Shown here piece by piece: positions 1 through 9,936 of a DNA stretch of 64,000 bases. Source of the DNA: Panicum virgatum (Eukaryota; Streptophyta; Magnoliopsida; Poales; Poaceae); NCBI RefSeq assembly GCF_016808335.1, contig NC_053141.1, positions 18,669,756 to 18,733,755 of the forward strand, written 5' to 3'. Below the pieces are notes generated by a model, which saw only the letters and a list, made by a program, of their open reading frames with translations, ran no database searches and was not told the origin of the DNA. The position numbers were made by a program, and so were the translations under genes. Position 1 is the stretch's first letter; each line of letters begins with the position of its first letter.

Positions 1-1066
1 CACGTTGTTGTAGCACTCACTAAGAGTATTGCTACTCGGTCACCAAGTCTCTTCCGTGAACACAATCACGGTCACCTTGGCTCCGGGTTCCACTAAGGAG
101 CTTCTCCACAAAGGATGGGGGTCTCCACGTCCCCCGCACAAAGATGTCATCGCCGCTCCACACCAAGTTGGAGGGTCGATGACATTGCCGGCGAGCTTCA
201 CGCTCCAAGGTGCCGGCGCACCAAGCTCTTGTTTTGGTTCGCTAATGAACCACAACACAAAGGCTTGAAGCCTTGCAATCTCACTCACTAAGAGCTAATC
301 CTTTACACAACACTCTCAAAGTGTGCTAAGGGCTAAGGATATGATCTTGATGCTTTTGTATGGCTTGGAGATGTTCTTGGGTGTGTGTGGGATGTCCAGC
401 AACTCCAGCAAACTTCAAATGGCCGGGGTGAGGCGTATATATAGGCCACCAAGTCTTGTAGCCGTTGCTCCAACGGTTAGATGAAAATCTGCGTATCACC
501 AGAAGAACTGATGCCTCTAGCAGGGGTAGCGTCGGTTCTTCCAGTCACTCATAAACCGAAGTAGCCGTTGAAGTCCTGACAGCTGATGCAGTGACCACCG
601 GTTGAACCGATGCTTTGTTCCGATGCATCACCGGTTCATCCGGTGCTTAAGAATCTTCTCCTGACAGCTGACATCATTACACTGATGGTATGTACCGATG
701 CTTCACTGGTTCAACCGGTGCTGAAGAATCTTCTCCAGGGGTCTTGACATCGTCTCTGGAACATAGGACGCCCAATGCACCGATGCCCCCTTTTTGACCC
801 GTTGGTTCAACCGGTGCCTATAGGCTGACTTGGCTTTGATTCCCTTCTGCACCAAACTTCATAGCGCCGGTTCTTCCGACAAGCGGAACCCCCGTAGGGG
901 CGGCCCTTCGGGCCTTGCTACGCCTATCTTCTCTTTCTCTTTGTCATCACTTGAACCTAAACGCCTGAGAATGATCATCTTAACAATCATATTAGTCCAA
1001 GTGTTGTGTTGTCATTCGATCACCAAAATCACTCGAAATGGCATAAATGGTGCCATGTTCGTTACA
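1..1066 (-). mobile_element. Sirevirus-type (Copia) LTR, cut by the window edge
   Basis: On the - strand this begins TGTAACGAACATGG at 1066 and runs off the window's left edge. It is clearly related to the solo LTR at 49782-51356: both carry the same CAACACTTGGACTAAT block, the same GTTCAAGTGATGACAAAGAG block and the same CGTAGCAAGGCCCGAAGGGCC-like GC-rich block. Between about 480 and 830 there are repeated near-palindromes of the type CACCGGTTGAACCG, a feature known from Sirevirus LTRs. A TATATATAGG promoter-like stretch lies near 437 (written on +). The LTR interrupts Tat pol at 1066/1067, so 1067-1071 (CTTCG) should be one copy of its target-site duplication; the other copy is outside the window. 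Confidence 0.75.
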
Positions 1067-2977
1067 CTTCGTCATATTTTGCTCTCGGCGGAAATAATTG
1101 TCATATGCAAATCGGATGTCATAAAGCACATGCTGTCGGCTCCTGTTCTGAAAGGCCGGCTTGGAAAATGGATGTTTCATTGTCAGAGTTCGATATTCGA
1201 TATCAGCCTGCAAAAGCAGTCAAAGGACAGGCACTGGCGGATCTTGTTGCAGACAGGATCAGCACTGATATTGTTGCACTATTTATTCATGCTTGGGCTA
1301 TGTTTTTTGACGAATTGGCTTGTGATGATGGGTGCGGTGTGGGAATTCTGTTGGTATCGCCTCGAGGGGCGACTTACTCCTTTTCCATCAGGATGACTGC
1401 CCCATGCACCAATAATTTGGTGGAATATGAAGCCATTCGCAAAGGGATGGAACTGCTCCTCGAAGCTGGTGCAGAAGCGGTGGAAATATTTGGAGATTTG
1501 AAGCTGGTGATTTCTCAGCTCACGGAAGAATATAGATGTGAGAGCGAGGCTCTTTTCCCAATATGGATGCAATGCCGTGAGTTGATGTCACAGTTCAGGT
1601 ACATTAATTTTTACTGGATACGCAGAACTCTGAACAATGAAGCCAATGATTTGGCACAGATGGCTTCTGGATACAAGGAAACTGCCGATGGAGTCGATGT
1701 AGAGGTTCAGTTTCTAGAACCCGGAGACTGGAGAGCTGATATCTTCAATTACTTGAAGGATTCGGCTCGGGGGGTACCCAGGAGGATAAGACTCAAGGCT
1801 ATGAAGTATGTTCTGATAGGGGATGATATGTTCTACAGAACCTTGGAAGGACTGCTGCTTAAATGTCTGGGACCTTCAGAGTCAAATCGGCTCTTGCATG
1901 AGGTTCACGAGGGAACCTGCGGTACTCATCAATCGGCTCATAAGATGAAGTGGATGATTAGGCGATCGGGTTATTACTGGCCTACTATGCTTGAAGATTG
2001 CTTCAAATATTACAAAGGATATCAGGTATGTCAGAGGTTTGGCAAAATTCAGATAGTGCCAGCATCAATAATGAATCCTACCGTGGCCATTCAGAGGTTG
2101 GGCCATGGACATGATTGGTCAGATCAACCCATCATCTAGCAAGGGTCACCAGTGGGTCTTAGCTGCTACAGATTATTTCACAAAGTGGGTAGAGGCAGTG
2201 CCCATGAGGTCAGTAGCGTCAAGAGATGTGATCAACTTTGTCAAAGAGCACATTATTCACAGATTTGGGATTCCTCAAACTATTACAACCAATGGAGGAT
2301 CGGTCTTTATATCAGAGGAATTCAAGAAGTTCGCCGATGACATGGGGATTAAGCTGATCAGATCATCTCCATACTATGCCCAAGCTAATAGACAGGCTGA
2401 AGCATCCAACCAGAGCCTCATCAAGCTCATAAAGAGAAAGATTGATGAATATCCTTGGCGCTGGCATGAGGTGTTGTCAGAAGCTTTGTGGGCATATCGT
2501 ATTTCATGTCACGGGTCCATCAAGACGTCACCGTATCACTTGGTCTACGGCCAAGATGCTGTGTTACCATGGGAAATCACGGCTGGATCGAGGCGTGTCG
2601 AGTTCCAGAACAATCTGACAACTGAACAATATGCAACCTTGATGAGTGACAATGTGGAGGACCTGACAGAGCTAAGACTTTGGTCATTGGAAAAGATTAA
2701 GGAAAACAAGGCTAAAGTTGCTCGTGCGTACAACAAGAAGGTCAAGCCAAAGAATTTCCAGGTCGGAGACTTGGTTTGGGAGGCAGTATTGCCATTGGGA
2801 ACTAAAGATAAAAAGTATGGCAAGTGGTCTCCTACTTGGCACGGGCCGTACAAGATTGATCAGGTTTTGCCTGGGAATGCATACATGCTCGAGGAATTGG
2901 ACTGCGTCAGGTTTCCTGTTGCTGTCAATGGCCAACACCTCAAGAAATATTTCCCGAGCATGTGGAAAAGCGAGTAA
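1067..2977 (+). pseudogene. Tat pol remnant: RT/RNase H end, second RNase H, integrase
   Basis: Homology runs through three frames. About 1090-1180 holds the KSDVIKHMLSAPVLKGRLGK-type RT/RNase H segment; a frameshift near 1180 leads to FDIRYQPAKAVKGQALADL and a second RNase H domain (to about 1690). The integrase zinc region follows (about 1895-2050); where family members usually have two close cysteines, this copy reads GYQVC, so one ligand looks lost. A second frameshift near 2100 leads to the catalytic core, ATDYFTKWVEAVP (first Asp) to NRQAEASNQSL (Glu). The middle catalytic Asp is Asn (codon 2291-2293, context TTNGG). The stop is at 2975-2977 and no chromodomain follows. Non-functional. 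Confidence 0.88.
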
Positions 2978-3014
2978 CAAGAGCCGATGAGATCCATCTG
3001 GCTGTACCGAGAAA

Positions 3015-3118
3015 GGCCAACACGTTGAGTTGGCCAGTAAAAAAAAAGAAAGAGATAGGCCAACACATTGAGTTGGCCAGCAAAAAAATGAATGAGAAGC
3101 CAACACGTTGAGTTGGCT
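3015..3118. repeat. three copies of a short hairpin repeat between convergent genes
   Basis: Copies lie at 3015-3035, 3058-3078 and 3098-3118. Each is 21 bp with a 7-bp stem (GGCCAAC / GTTGGCC, or AGCCAAC / GTTGGCT in the third) around a loop like ACGTTGA. A-rich spacers of about 20 bp separate them. They sit just after the pol stop and before the 3' end of the antisense gene, exactly where two transcripts would converge. In the third copy both arms changed together (G to A and C to T), which keeps the stem paired. Confidence 0.8.
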
Positions 3119-3227
3119 AGTAAAAATAAATATGAGAAGCAAGATAGCCGATGTGTAACCATCGACTTAAGGTGTTTTAAATGAGTACAAGTTTCAGGCA
3201 ACATCAAATGTTTTCTGAATAGTTCTA

Positions 3228-6186
3228 CTAGTTCAGGAATCCTTCTATGGCATGGATGGCTTCTGCACGTACAGCGTCAGCTTTTGCAATGATTTCTTCG
3301 TCATCCTTGTCATCGCCTGATATTATCTGTCGACTCAAGGTGCTTATCTCTGCAAACTCCGCTCGTATTTGTTCAGTCATTTCTTGGGCTTCCTGCTTAG
3401 AGTTTGCGATCGAAGCTTTCTCCTCTTGGATTAGTCTTTGGGTATTGCGGACCTTTTCTTCAAGTTCCATCAGTTCCTTTTCCAAGAGGTTGAGTCGTCT
3501 TGTGCTCTCGGAGATATCAGCTTTAGCATCCAGAGTTGTCTTCTTTTGGTTGAGTAGTTTGCACTTCTGAGCGATGATGGCTTTCAGAGGGATTCGAGAA
3601 TGACGCAGTTCTATTCTCTATTGTGCTGCCTTCACCTCTGCCCGAAAGAAAGGAAGATGGCCGGCTGGCCAAAGTTTGACTCGAAGTGATTCTGGAAGCT
3701 GGGATTCTATCTGCTCAAGAATTTCTTTTATCTTGCTGGAATCATCAACCAGAGTAATGATCGGAGCAGATAGCAGATCCTTGATGAGTTGAAGCTGATT
3801 TGCCAAGTTAGCCGATTGCTGCAAAGATGGTGTTTTTGCTCCAGGGGCAGTTAGACCCATTGATGCCGGGTCAAAGGAAAGCAAACCTGAAATGTCAAAG
3901 CCCTATGGACATATCTGAAGTTAGAGCGAGGTGCATTTATGAAGCTATCGGCTGGTTCAGAATTGGCTCTTGTAATGTTACCTGTTCTGAAGAAGAAGCG
4001 TTGGGCGGTTCAAGAGCGATCGTCCTAATAGAGCTTGTGTCGACTTCAAGAACATTGACTGTGTCAGCTTGTCCCTCGCTTGCCTCTATCAGTACATTAG
4101 GATTTGCAGTCATCTCATGTTGTACTGGGCTTTCTGCATTGGGGATGTCTTCAGCCATGTCCTGAAAATAAAATTACGGTCAACCAGAATATATGTGCAT
4201 AAGGAAAAAGTTTCAGAAAAGATGTATTACCTGGTTGGAGTTAGTATCTGATGGACTTGGGGAAGATTGGACAATTTTCTTAATGATCCTTTTTGTAATT
4301 GTCTTCCTCTTTTTGGTTGGAACTCGGGGGGGCAACAATTGCAGAAGCTCGTCTTCGTTTGGAAGCCGACTGAAGTAAGTCTGGCTGAATAGTCATTACC
4401 GCTTTCTTCATTGATGGTGATCCCTTGCAGAAGAGTATATCAGGGGCAGTTGGAAGAAAGTGAAATGGCTCCCTGTTGCTGGTCATAGGTTCTGGACCAT
4501 CTTGTTGCTGCAAACAGGGTGAGCAGGATTAGTTAAGAGAAAAAATAGAGGACTTAGAAAGAATGAATGCATAAATTTAGTATCTCTTCTTCGGGGATTA
4601 CGTATTCAGGGTCAATTTGCTGCAGTCGAGGACCTAGAACTTTCCTGAATACATGTGTTTTCCACATTCCCCACCATGTGCTAAAATCGATTGATGAAGG
4701 ATCAAAGGACAGATCGGCTGGTATTGGAATGTGGAGATCATCGAACATACTGTAGCATCTTGAGCTGGTGAGACCATCGAGCAGTTCGGCTCTACTCTCC
4801 ACCAAGTGGTGAATATGGAAGTGGGGAGGGACTTGTCCTAGGCCAAATTGCCGAGCTACTATGACTGGTTGGTAAGTTTCGTAACCTGGCTTGATAATTC
4901 TATTGGAGGTGCTGATGCCAACAGGAAGGAAGCCAGGTCGGATCATTAGAGAATACAGATGCCGAGTGCTGTTGTCATCGGCAAAGCTATCTAATCTGAA
5001 GGCAATTGGGTTCTCAAAGGCTTCAGATTTAGTGAAAGGGAAAAAGAGAGGGTTGTCTAGACCTTTGTAGAAGACTCTGAACCATTTTGCTGCATCTGTC
5101 AGGTTCAGTTTACTGCCAGGAAGACTAAATAAAGCTTGGCCATAACTAGTACATCTAATTGGTTTGCCACTCTCATCAGGAAAGGAATTCTTGGTCAGGC
5201 CTTGGAAGTTTGGGATCTGGTGCTGAAAGTACAGTTGTGCCCACAACTGAATAAACCACCAAGGGCCTCCAGTTCTCAGTTTCTTTTGTTTAAGCAAGTT
5301 AGATGTCATCAAATGGAGATATCTGTAGGTTTCTCCAAGGAAAAGTTTACCTAGGCCAGTGCGGTTGCCATGGGCCAGATGATAGGCCAAGGGAAGATAA
5401 TTCTTAGTTGGAGCTAAAGAAGGACCACAGAAGATGAAATGTTCTAACCAAAGATTTAAAAAGGCTGTGTGTTCCTTTTCAGTCACTGGACCTTTTGTTT
5501 TCATGTGTTGGCTCATGTAAGTGCCCCAGTTTGTGCAGTTAATCTTGGATGAAAGTTTAAAGGGAACTTCTGTCATTCTGTGGGCAGCTGGATTAGGAGA
5601 TCCAATGTCTAGGCCAGTGATCATGGTGACATCTAGCAGAGTAGGGGTCATGGGACTGTGGCCAAAGAGGAAACAGTTCAGAGCATCAGGCCAAAAATAG
5701 CCGATGGTTTTCAGAAGGTTTTCATCTTTGTCAAGGGGTGATAATGATAAGCTAAGTGCATCGGCTATGTTCAATTCCTGCCACAAGGGCATATAAGCTT
5801 TTGCTACTCTGCTATACCATGTAATCCAGCTCTCAGGGGAGTTAGGCCAGGCTCTTAAGCAGTCGGCCCAGAGGTTCAAATCAATGTTTTGACTTACGAA
5901 AGGGATCCTATTTGCTTCATAAGAGATCAAATCTATGGGATTTTCGTAAGCTCGTGGGCCAAGACAGAAAGGTTTTGGATTGGAAGGATGCGGCAGAAGA
6001 ATGTCTGACACCTGAAGTTCCGGAATTCAGAAGTATGCATATGGTGTCAGGTTTCAGAGTTTAATTCGTTCAGAGGCTTAATAAGCTGAAGAAAGTTAAA
6101 AGGATTGGGTTGGATGTTACCTTCAGGCCGCAGATTGTCGCATCATCGATTGCAGAATTTGTTGTCTGAGCTACAGAGTCTGCCAT
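3228..6186 (-). pseudogene. antisense plant-mobile-domain (PMD) gene inside the Tat element
   Basis: Spliced gene on the - strand. Exon 1 is 6186-6121 (ATG, 22 codons, donor AAG|GTAAC). Exon 2 is 6011-4602 (470 codons, acceptor TTCAG|GTG, donor TAC|GTAAT). Exon 3 is 4507-4231 and the next exon starts at 4161 (CAG|GACATG); introns are 109, 94 and 69 nt. Exon 2 is a PMD, a helical domain shared by transposons and plant MAIN/MAIL proteins; tryptophan-rich blocks such as GPWWFIQLWAQLYF and FSTWWGMWKTHVF are visible. Exon 3 has basic clusters (SKRRR, KKRK) like nuclear signals; the C-terminus is Glu/Lys/Gln-rich and looks coiled-coil. Breaks: one extra G in a 7-G run near 4326-4332 (277 nt instead of 276), TAA at 3937-3939, a frame change before 3884 and TAG at 3618-3620. 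Such ORFs are known in Tat elements; their role there is unknown. Confidence 0.85.
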
Positions 6187-6390
6187 TGTTCAGATCTGTT
6201 GGTTTAGGGTTTGATTGCTATGGGTTCTGAATCAAATTCTGGATGCTTGGAGAAGTTCTTGCTCGAATTTGTAGAGCTGGGTTTTCGAATTACGCTCGGA
6301 TTTGAGAGTTTGTTTCGAGTTCGGTTCAACGTGGAAGTGATACTCTACTCTTATGCGGGTTGTTTCTAGTTTGAATTTCGTCGGCTCTTA

Positions 6391-6404
6391 GATATTTATA
6401 AAGC
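6391..6404 (-). promoter_or_regulatory. TATA box of the antisense PMD gene
   Basis: On the - strand this reads GGCTTTATAAATATC, about 205 bp upstream of the ATG at 6186. That leaves room for a start site near 6370 and a 5' leader of about 180 nt. It is separate from the TATA box of the element's own LTR (CTATAAAAA at 7525), which drives the opposite strand, so the antisense gene seems to have its own promoter. Confidence 0.65.
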
Positions 6405-6583
6405 CTGATGCGTTGCCATCGGCTTTTTTTTTGAAAAATAAATCAAGCGCGCAGCAATTGAAGGAAATTAACTTCATTAGAAGGAAAGGTTTTTACAAGG
6501 AAAAAGCTAATTTTTACAAAGTAATTAATCCTTCGGCTTTACAATCCTACTCCTACAGTATTACTTATACTACTCGTAGGTAC

Positions 6584-7068
6584 CTAGTACCTACGGCGCT
6601 TGGGGCTTGGGGCTGGTGCATCCCCACCGTCGCTGTCGTCGTCGCCGTCGTCGCTGGCGCCGTCGAAGGTGCTGCTCCGATCGCCGCCGCCACTGCTCTC
6701 TTCCTCGCTGTCCTCCTCGGAGGACCCGAGGAATCGGAAGGATTTTCCTCCCATCGGTTCGTCGCTGGAGGAGGAGCCAATTTCCTCTTCCGAGGAAGAA
6801 TCGGCTCTCTCCGAGGAGGAGTTGGAGGTCTTCCCCCTCGGTCTCGGGCTCGTCCTCCTCAGAGATGACCCCAAAGTCGAACTCCTCTGCATCCCAATGC
6901 AGAGGAGCCAACGCCTCATACGCTGCTGTCGGGTCCCACTCAGGAGTCGGCTCTCGGCTCTCTGGAATGGAGTCGATGGAACAAGCGGAGAGGGAAGAAG
7001 AAGAAGGAGAAGAGGAGGGGAGAAGAATCTCCGAAGGAGTTGGACCCGGAGGAGGAAGAAATCGCCAT
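6584..7068 (-). pseudogene. acidic Ser/Glu/Asp-rich antisense ORF of the Tat element
   Basis: Second antisense unit, upstream of the PMD gene and in the same direction. An ATG at 7068 opens MAISSSSGSNSFGDSS; the reading then continues in other frames through WDPTAAYEALAPLHWDAEEF and a strongly acidic block (EEDEPETEGED, SSSEEE, SSSSDEPMGGKSFRFLGSS, DDGDDDSDGG) to a basic end, PKRRRY, and a stop at 6584. I count at least two frame changes, so it is not intact. An acidic low-complexity protein with a basic tail could be nuclear, but I recognise no domain and claim no function. Long ORFs on the + strand here mirror the repetitive composition. Confidence 0.5.
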
Positions 7069-7309
7069 GGTTACTGGAGGTGGGGATTTCTGTGCTACTT
7101 GGCTTTGGAGGAAGATGAGTTTGCCGTGAAGAGGAGCCGATTTGGGGTGAGATTAAATAGTAAAAGGATGGAAGACGGATCGGTAGTTTCACATTCTACG
7201 AGGAGCCAGTTGCAGAGACATTGCGTCTTCCTTGGTGGTTGCAGTGTGTTTTAATGAGCATTAACGGGAAGATGGAGCGACGGAGTGGTTTTGTAATTAT
7301 CATTGTCAA

Positions 7310-7323
7310 AACCAGGGGGCATG
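7310..7323 (+). other. polypurine tract of the Tat element
   Basis: CCAGGGGGCATG lies directly before the LTR start TGTTATCGCC. The gag-only element has the same layout at 44400-44413 (ACAGAGGGGCATA before TGTTGAC). This is the expected priming site for plus-strand DNA synthesis. Confidence 0.7.
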
Positions 7324-8411
7324 TGTTATCGCCATAAATTAACAGGGCTAATTTATGGGCCGAAAGCAAGTTGGACTTAAAGCAGAAGATTAAGAAGGCT
7401 TGTAAATCGGCTCCTGCGTGAGCATTTGGGCCACATGGGCCATGTATCTTTAGATTTAGTTCAAGATTAGAGATAGAGTCCGATCAGGACAAGATAGGAT
7501 TAGATTGTTTCCCAAGTCTCCGGACTATAAAAATGTACCCTATGTTATTCATGAAAAGAAGAACGTCCTCACGTTTGCAAACAACAACTCTCGGCGCATC
7601 GCCACCCCTAATTCTAGGGTTTCATCCAAGTAAGCGCCATACTGCCCTGATCGCTTCTTGCGATTAGGGCAGCATTGTTCTTACCTTTACCATGGCATTA
7701 CTCATACTGAAGCATTTTTGATGGCGAGTAGTGCTAGTTATCTTGATGTTCGTAGCATGATTTTTAGTAGATCTATCATGTTCTTATTGTTTACCATCTA
7801 TGAATATCATGTTTTCTCTATGTGTTCATGCTTGATCTTAAGCTAGTTTTCATCATCGAGGATTAGTTGCATAGAGTTAACACCTTGCATTTTTCTGTTT
7901 AGTAGATCCAATCTGTTACGGTTTGTTCTTATTCTATAAGGATTAGTTCAATATCTGCTAGGTTAGGCCCTACAAACGGATTGGATGTTCCGGTGATGTA
8001 ATAGATGCTTTATCTTAGCCTTGATAAGGATTGTTCCGGGAATCGGCTCTTGCTAGTTCTTAGGCCTCTGTTTTTTGGTTATGGTTTAGTTATTTGTTAT
8101 GTTCGCTAGGCCTAATTACGTGTAGGATGTTCCGATCTAGCAGTGAGGCTTTTACCGTTGTGGATCAGATCAGCTAATTTAATTGAAGCAAGTTTCCCAT
8201 AATTATTTGCTTTATTCGTCAATATCCGAATAGATGCAGATCTAATCTGACACCGGGACACGATCGGCTCTTTAAAGCCGATGCAAGAGTCGTCCCGGGG
8301 AGCCGACCACGGCTCGAACTTACGTTTCCACGTGTTTGTGTATGCAGGCAAATCATTACAAGCACGTTCGCACCCTCCTGATCGGGTATAGGTCAGGTGG
8401 CACGCCCGACA
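7324..8411 (+). repeat. 3' LTR of the Tat element
   Basis: Begins TGTTATCGCC after the polypurine tract and ends GCACGCCCGACA at 8411, where Athila-type gag homology starts. It is about 1.09 kb, with a TATA box (CTATAAAAA, about 7525) and a leader resembling a grass gene leader (CACCCCTAATTCTAGGGTTTC at 7602-7622). The start could be 2 bp earlier (TGTGTTATC). No second LTR is in the window. Confidence 0.75.
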
Positions 8412-9816
8412 TTCTCCGGAATCTCCGGGCGCGTGACGGAATTGCGGGCCGTTGACGAGGGAGCAGTGCCTGCCAGCGCCTCGGCGACCTCCTGGCTGTT
8501 CGTGTTGCCTGTCGCTGCTCGCCGGTGGGTTTCAACCGACAACACTATCATCTTGTTAAAGCTCAACTGATTCTTGATAACAGAACTAAAGCCCTCTAGT
8601 TGTGAGGCCAAGGATTCCAAAACCTTGTCATTAGCAAGAAACTTCTTGCTAATGTTGTCATTTATTTTCTTCTGGCCATAAATTAGGTCTTTTAATGAAG
8701 GCTGAAAGTTGTTAAAATTTATACATTGATGATTTCCAAAGGGGAGGTTGGGCTTTGAGTTCCAACCTTGCTGAGGACAGAATCCCAAGTTGGGATTGTT
8801 GTTGTTGGTGCCAACGAAGTTCGCGTCCTCTTGAGTTAGGGGGCACGACGTGCCCGAGTGCCCAATCTCGCCACATGTTTCACATGTCATTCGAGACTCC
8901 ATAACCTGGTTGACCTCCATGTGCGGAGATTCTAGTTTCTTCATAAGAAGGTCCATCTTGGCAGCCAGCATATCGATACTGTCGATCTGGTGCACGCCCC
9001 TCGGACGGGCTGGCTACTTGTCACCTCTCCAACTCTGGTTGGAGGCTATCTTGTCGATCAGTGTCTTCGCTCCCGCAACGTCGAGAGAGAGAGAAAAGAA
9101 CCACCCGCTGCTGCATCTACGTGGTCCTTGGCTTGCTGATTTAGGCCATGGAAGAAGTTCTGAATGATCAGCCATTCCTCCATGTCGTGGTGTGGGCATG
9201 CTTGTATGTACTCCTGCAGATGTCCCCAGGCTTCTGGGATGGTCTCATCCGGTAGTTGCTGGATACCGGAGATTCTTTTCCGGAGGGCATTGGTCTTGCC
9301 CACCGGGAAGTACTTGGTCACGAATGCATTTGAATAAGCTTCCCATGTGATGAAAGCCTCTTTGTTGGAGTAAAACTACGTCTTGGCCTTCCCGAGCAGT
9401 GAGAACGGGAATAGCCGAAGGCGGACGACATCCATCGTAGTACCCTTGGGATTGATGGTGTTACTCACCTCCAAGAAGTTCTGGAGATGAACATTGGCAT
9501 CCTCGGATGCCTTTCCACAGAACGGACTAGCTTGAACCATGTTCACCAATCCAGTCTTCAGCTCAAAGACGTCATTGCCGGCTTGTTCTTGGTTCAATCC
9601 AGCAGGCATGTGGCTGCTTGACGGGGCTGAGAACTGACGAAGAGACTTCTGAGCCATGGGTGATGCGGCTGAAGTGGATGGCAAACTGATAGGCAAAGTG
9701 AGTCTTTTATGAGGTGGGACGATGCGGCGTCTCACAATTCTCCCAATTCTTTCTGGATTCGGATTGAAGTTACTTGGTAGGTCGAAACTGGTCATGCACT
9801 GCTCTGCAACAATCAA
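8412..9816 (-). pseudogene. Athila-type gag, disrupted
   Basis: Homology runs from a Pro/Ser-rich N-terminus through the capsid-like segment LRLFPFSLLGKAKT. An in-frame TAG at 9373-9375 sits where a Trp is expected. The reading then goes on through KYFPVGKTNALRKRISGIQQ and PHHDMEEWLIIQNFFHGL. A frame change lies near 9085 in a CT repeat and a stop near 9014-9016, after ASNQSWRGDK. Downstream is one zinc knuckle, CETCGEIGHSGTSC (C-x2-C-x4-H-x4-C). The product would package element RNA in virus-like particles. The C-terminal end is lost at 8411, where the Tat LTR begins. Confidence 0.85.
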
Positions 9817-9910
9817 AAAGATAGAGAGAGCAATGATAAGCCCGCTAAGATTAGCGGTGACAAACTAGTAAAGTTTATCAAACTATTTACGATATTTTTA
9901 GCCAATTGCT

Positions 9911-9928
9911 TCCCCGACAACGGCGCCA
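9911..9928 (-). other. primer-binding site, tRNA-Asp type
   Basis: On the - strand TGGCGCCGTTGTCGGGGA, an 18-base match with one mismatch (T for C) to the complement of the 3' end of plant tRNA-Asp as I recall it (TGGCGCCGTTGCCGGGGA). It lies 8 bases from the LTR end. Confidence 0.85.
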
Positions 9929-9936
9929 GAAATCCT

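Larger units (their letters stand above)
1067..8411 (+). mobile_element. Tat-lineage Ty3/Gypsy retrotransposon, 5'-truncated
   Basis: Order on +: end of reverse transcriptase/RNase H, a second RNase H domain, integrase without chromodomain, hairpin repeats, an antisense gene cassette, polypurine tract and 3' LTR. A second RNase H and extra antisense ORFs between integrase and the 3' LTR are known traits of the Tat lineage of grasses. The 5' LTR, gag, protease and most of RT are absent: the left side is cut by the Sirevirus-type LTR. At 8411 the element abuts an Athila-type gag, so it probably inserted into that older element. Frameshifts and stops make it inactive. Confidence 0.85.

Noticed and set aside
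6413..7254. + strand ORFs of 151-215 aa
   Set aside because: They mirror the repetitive acidic antisense ORF and show no domain.
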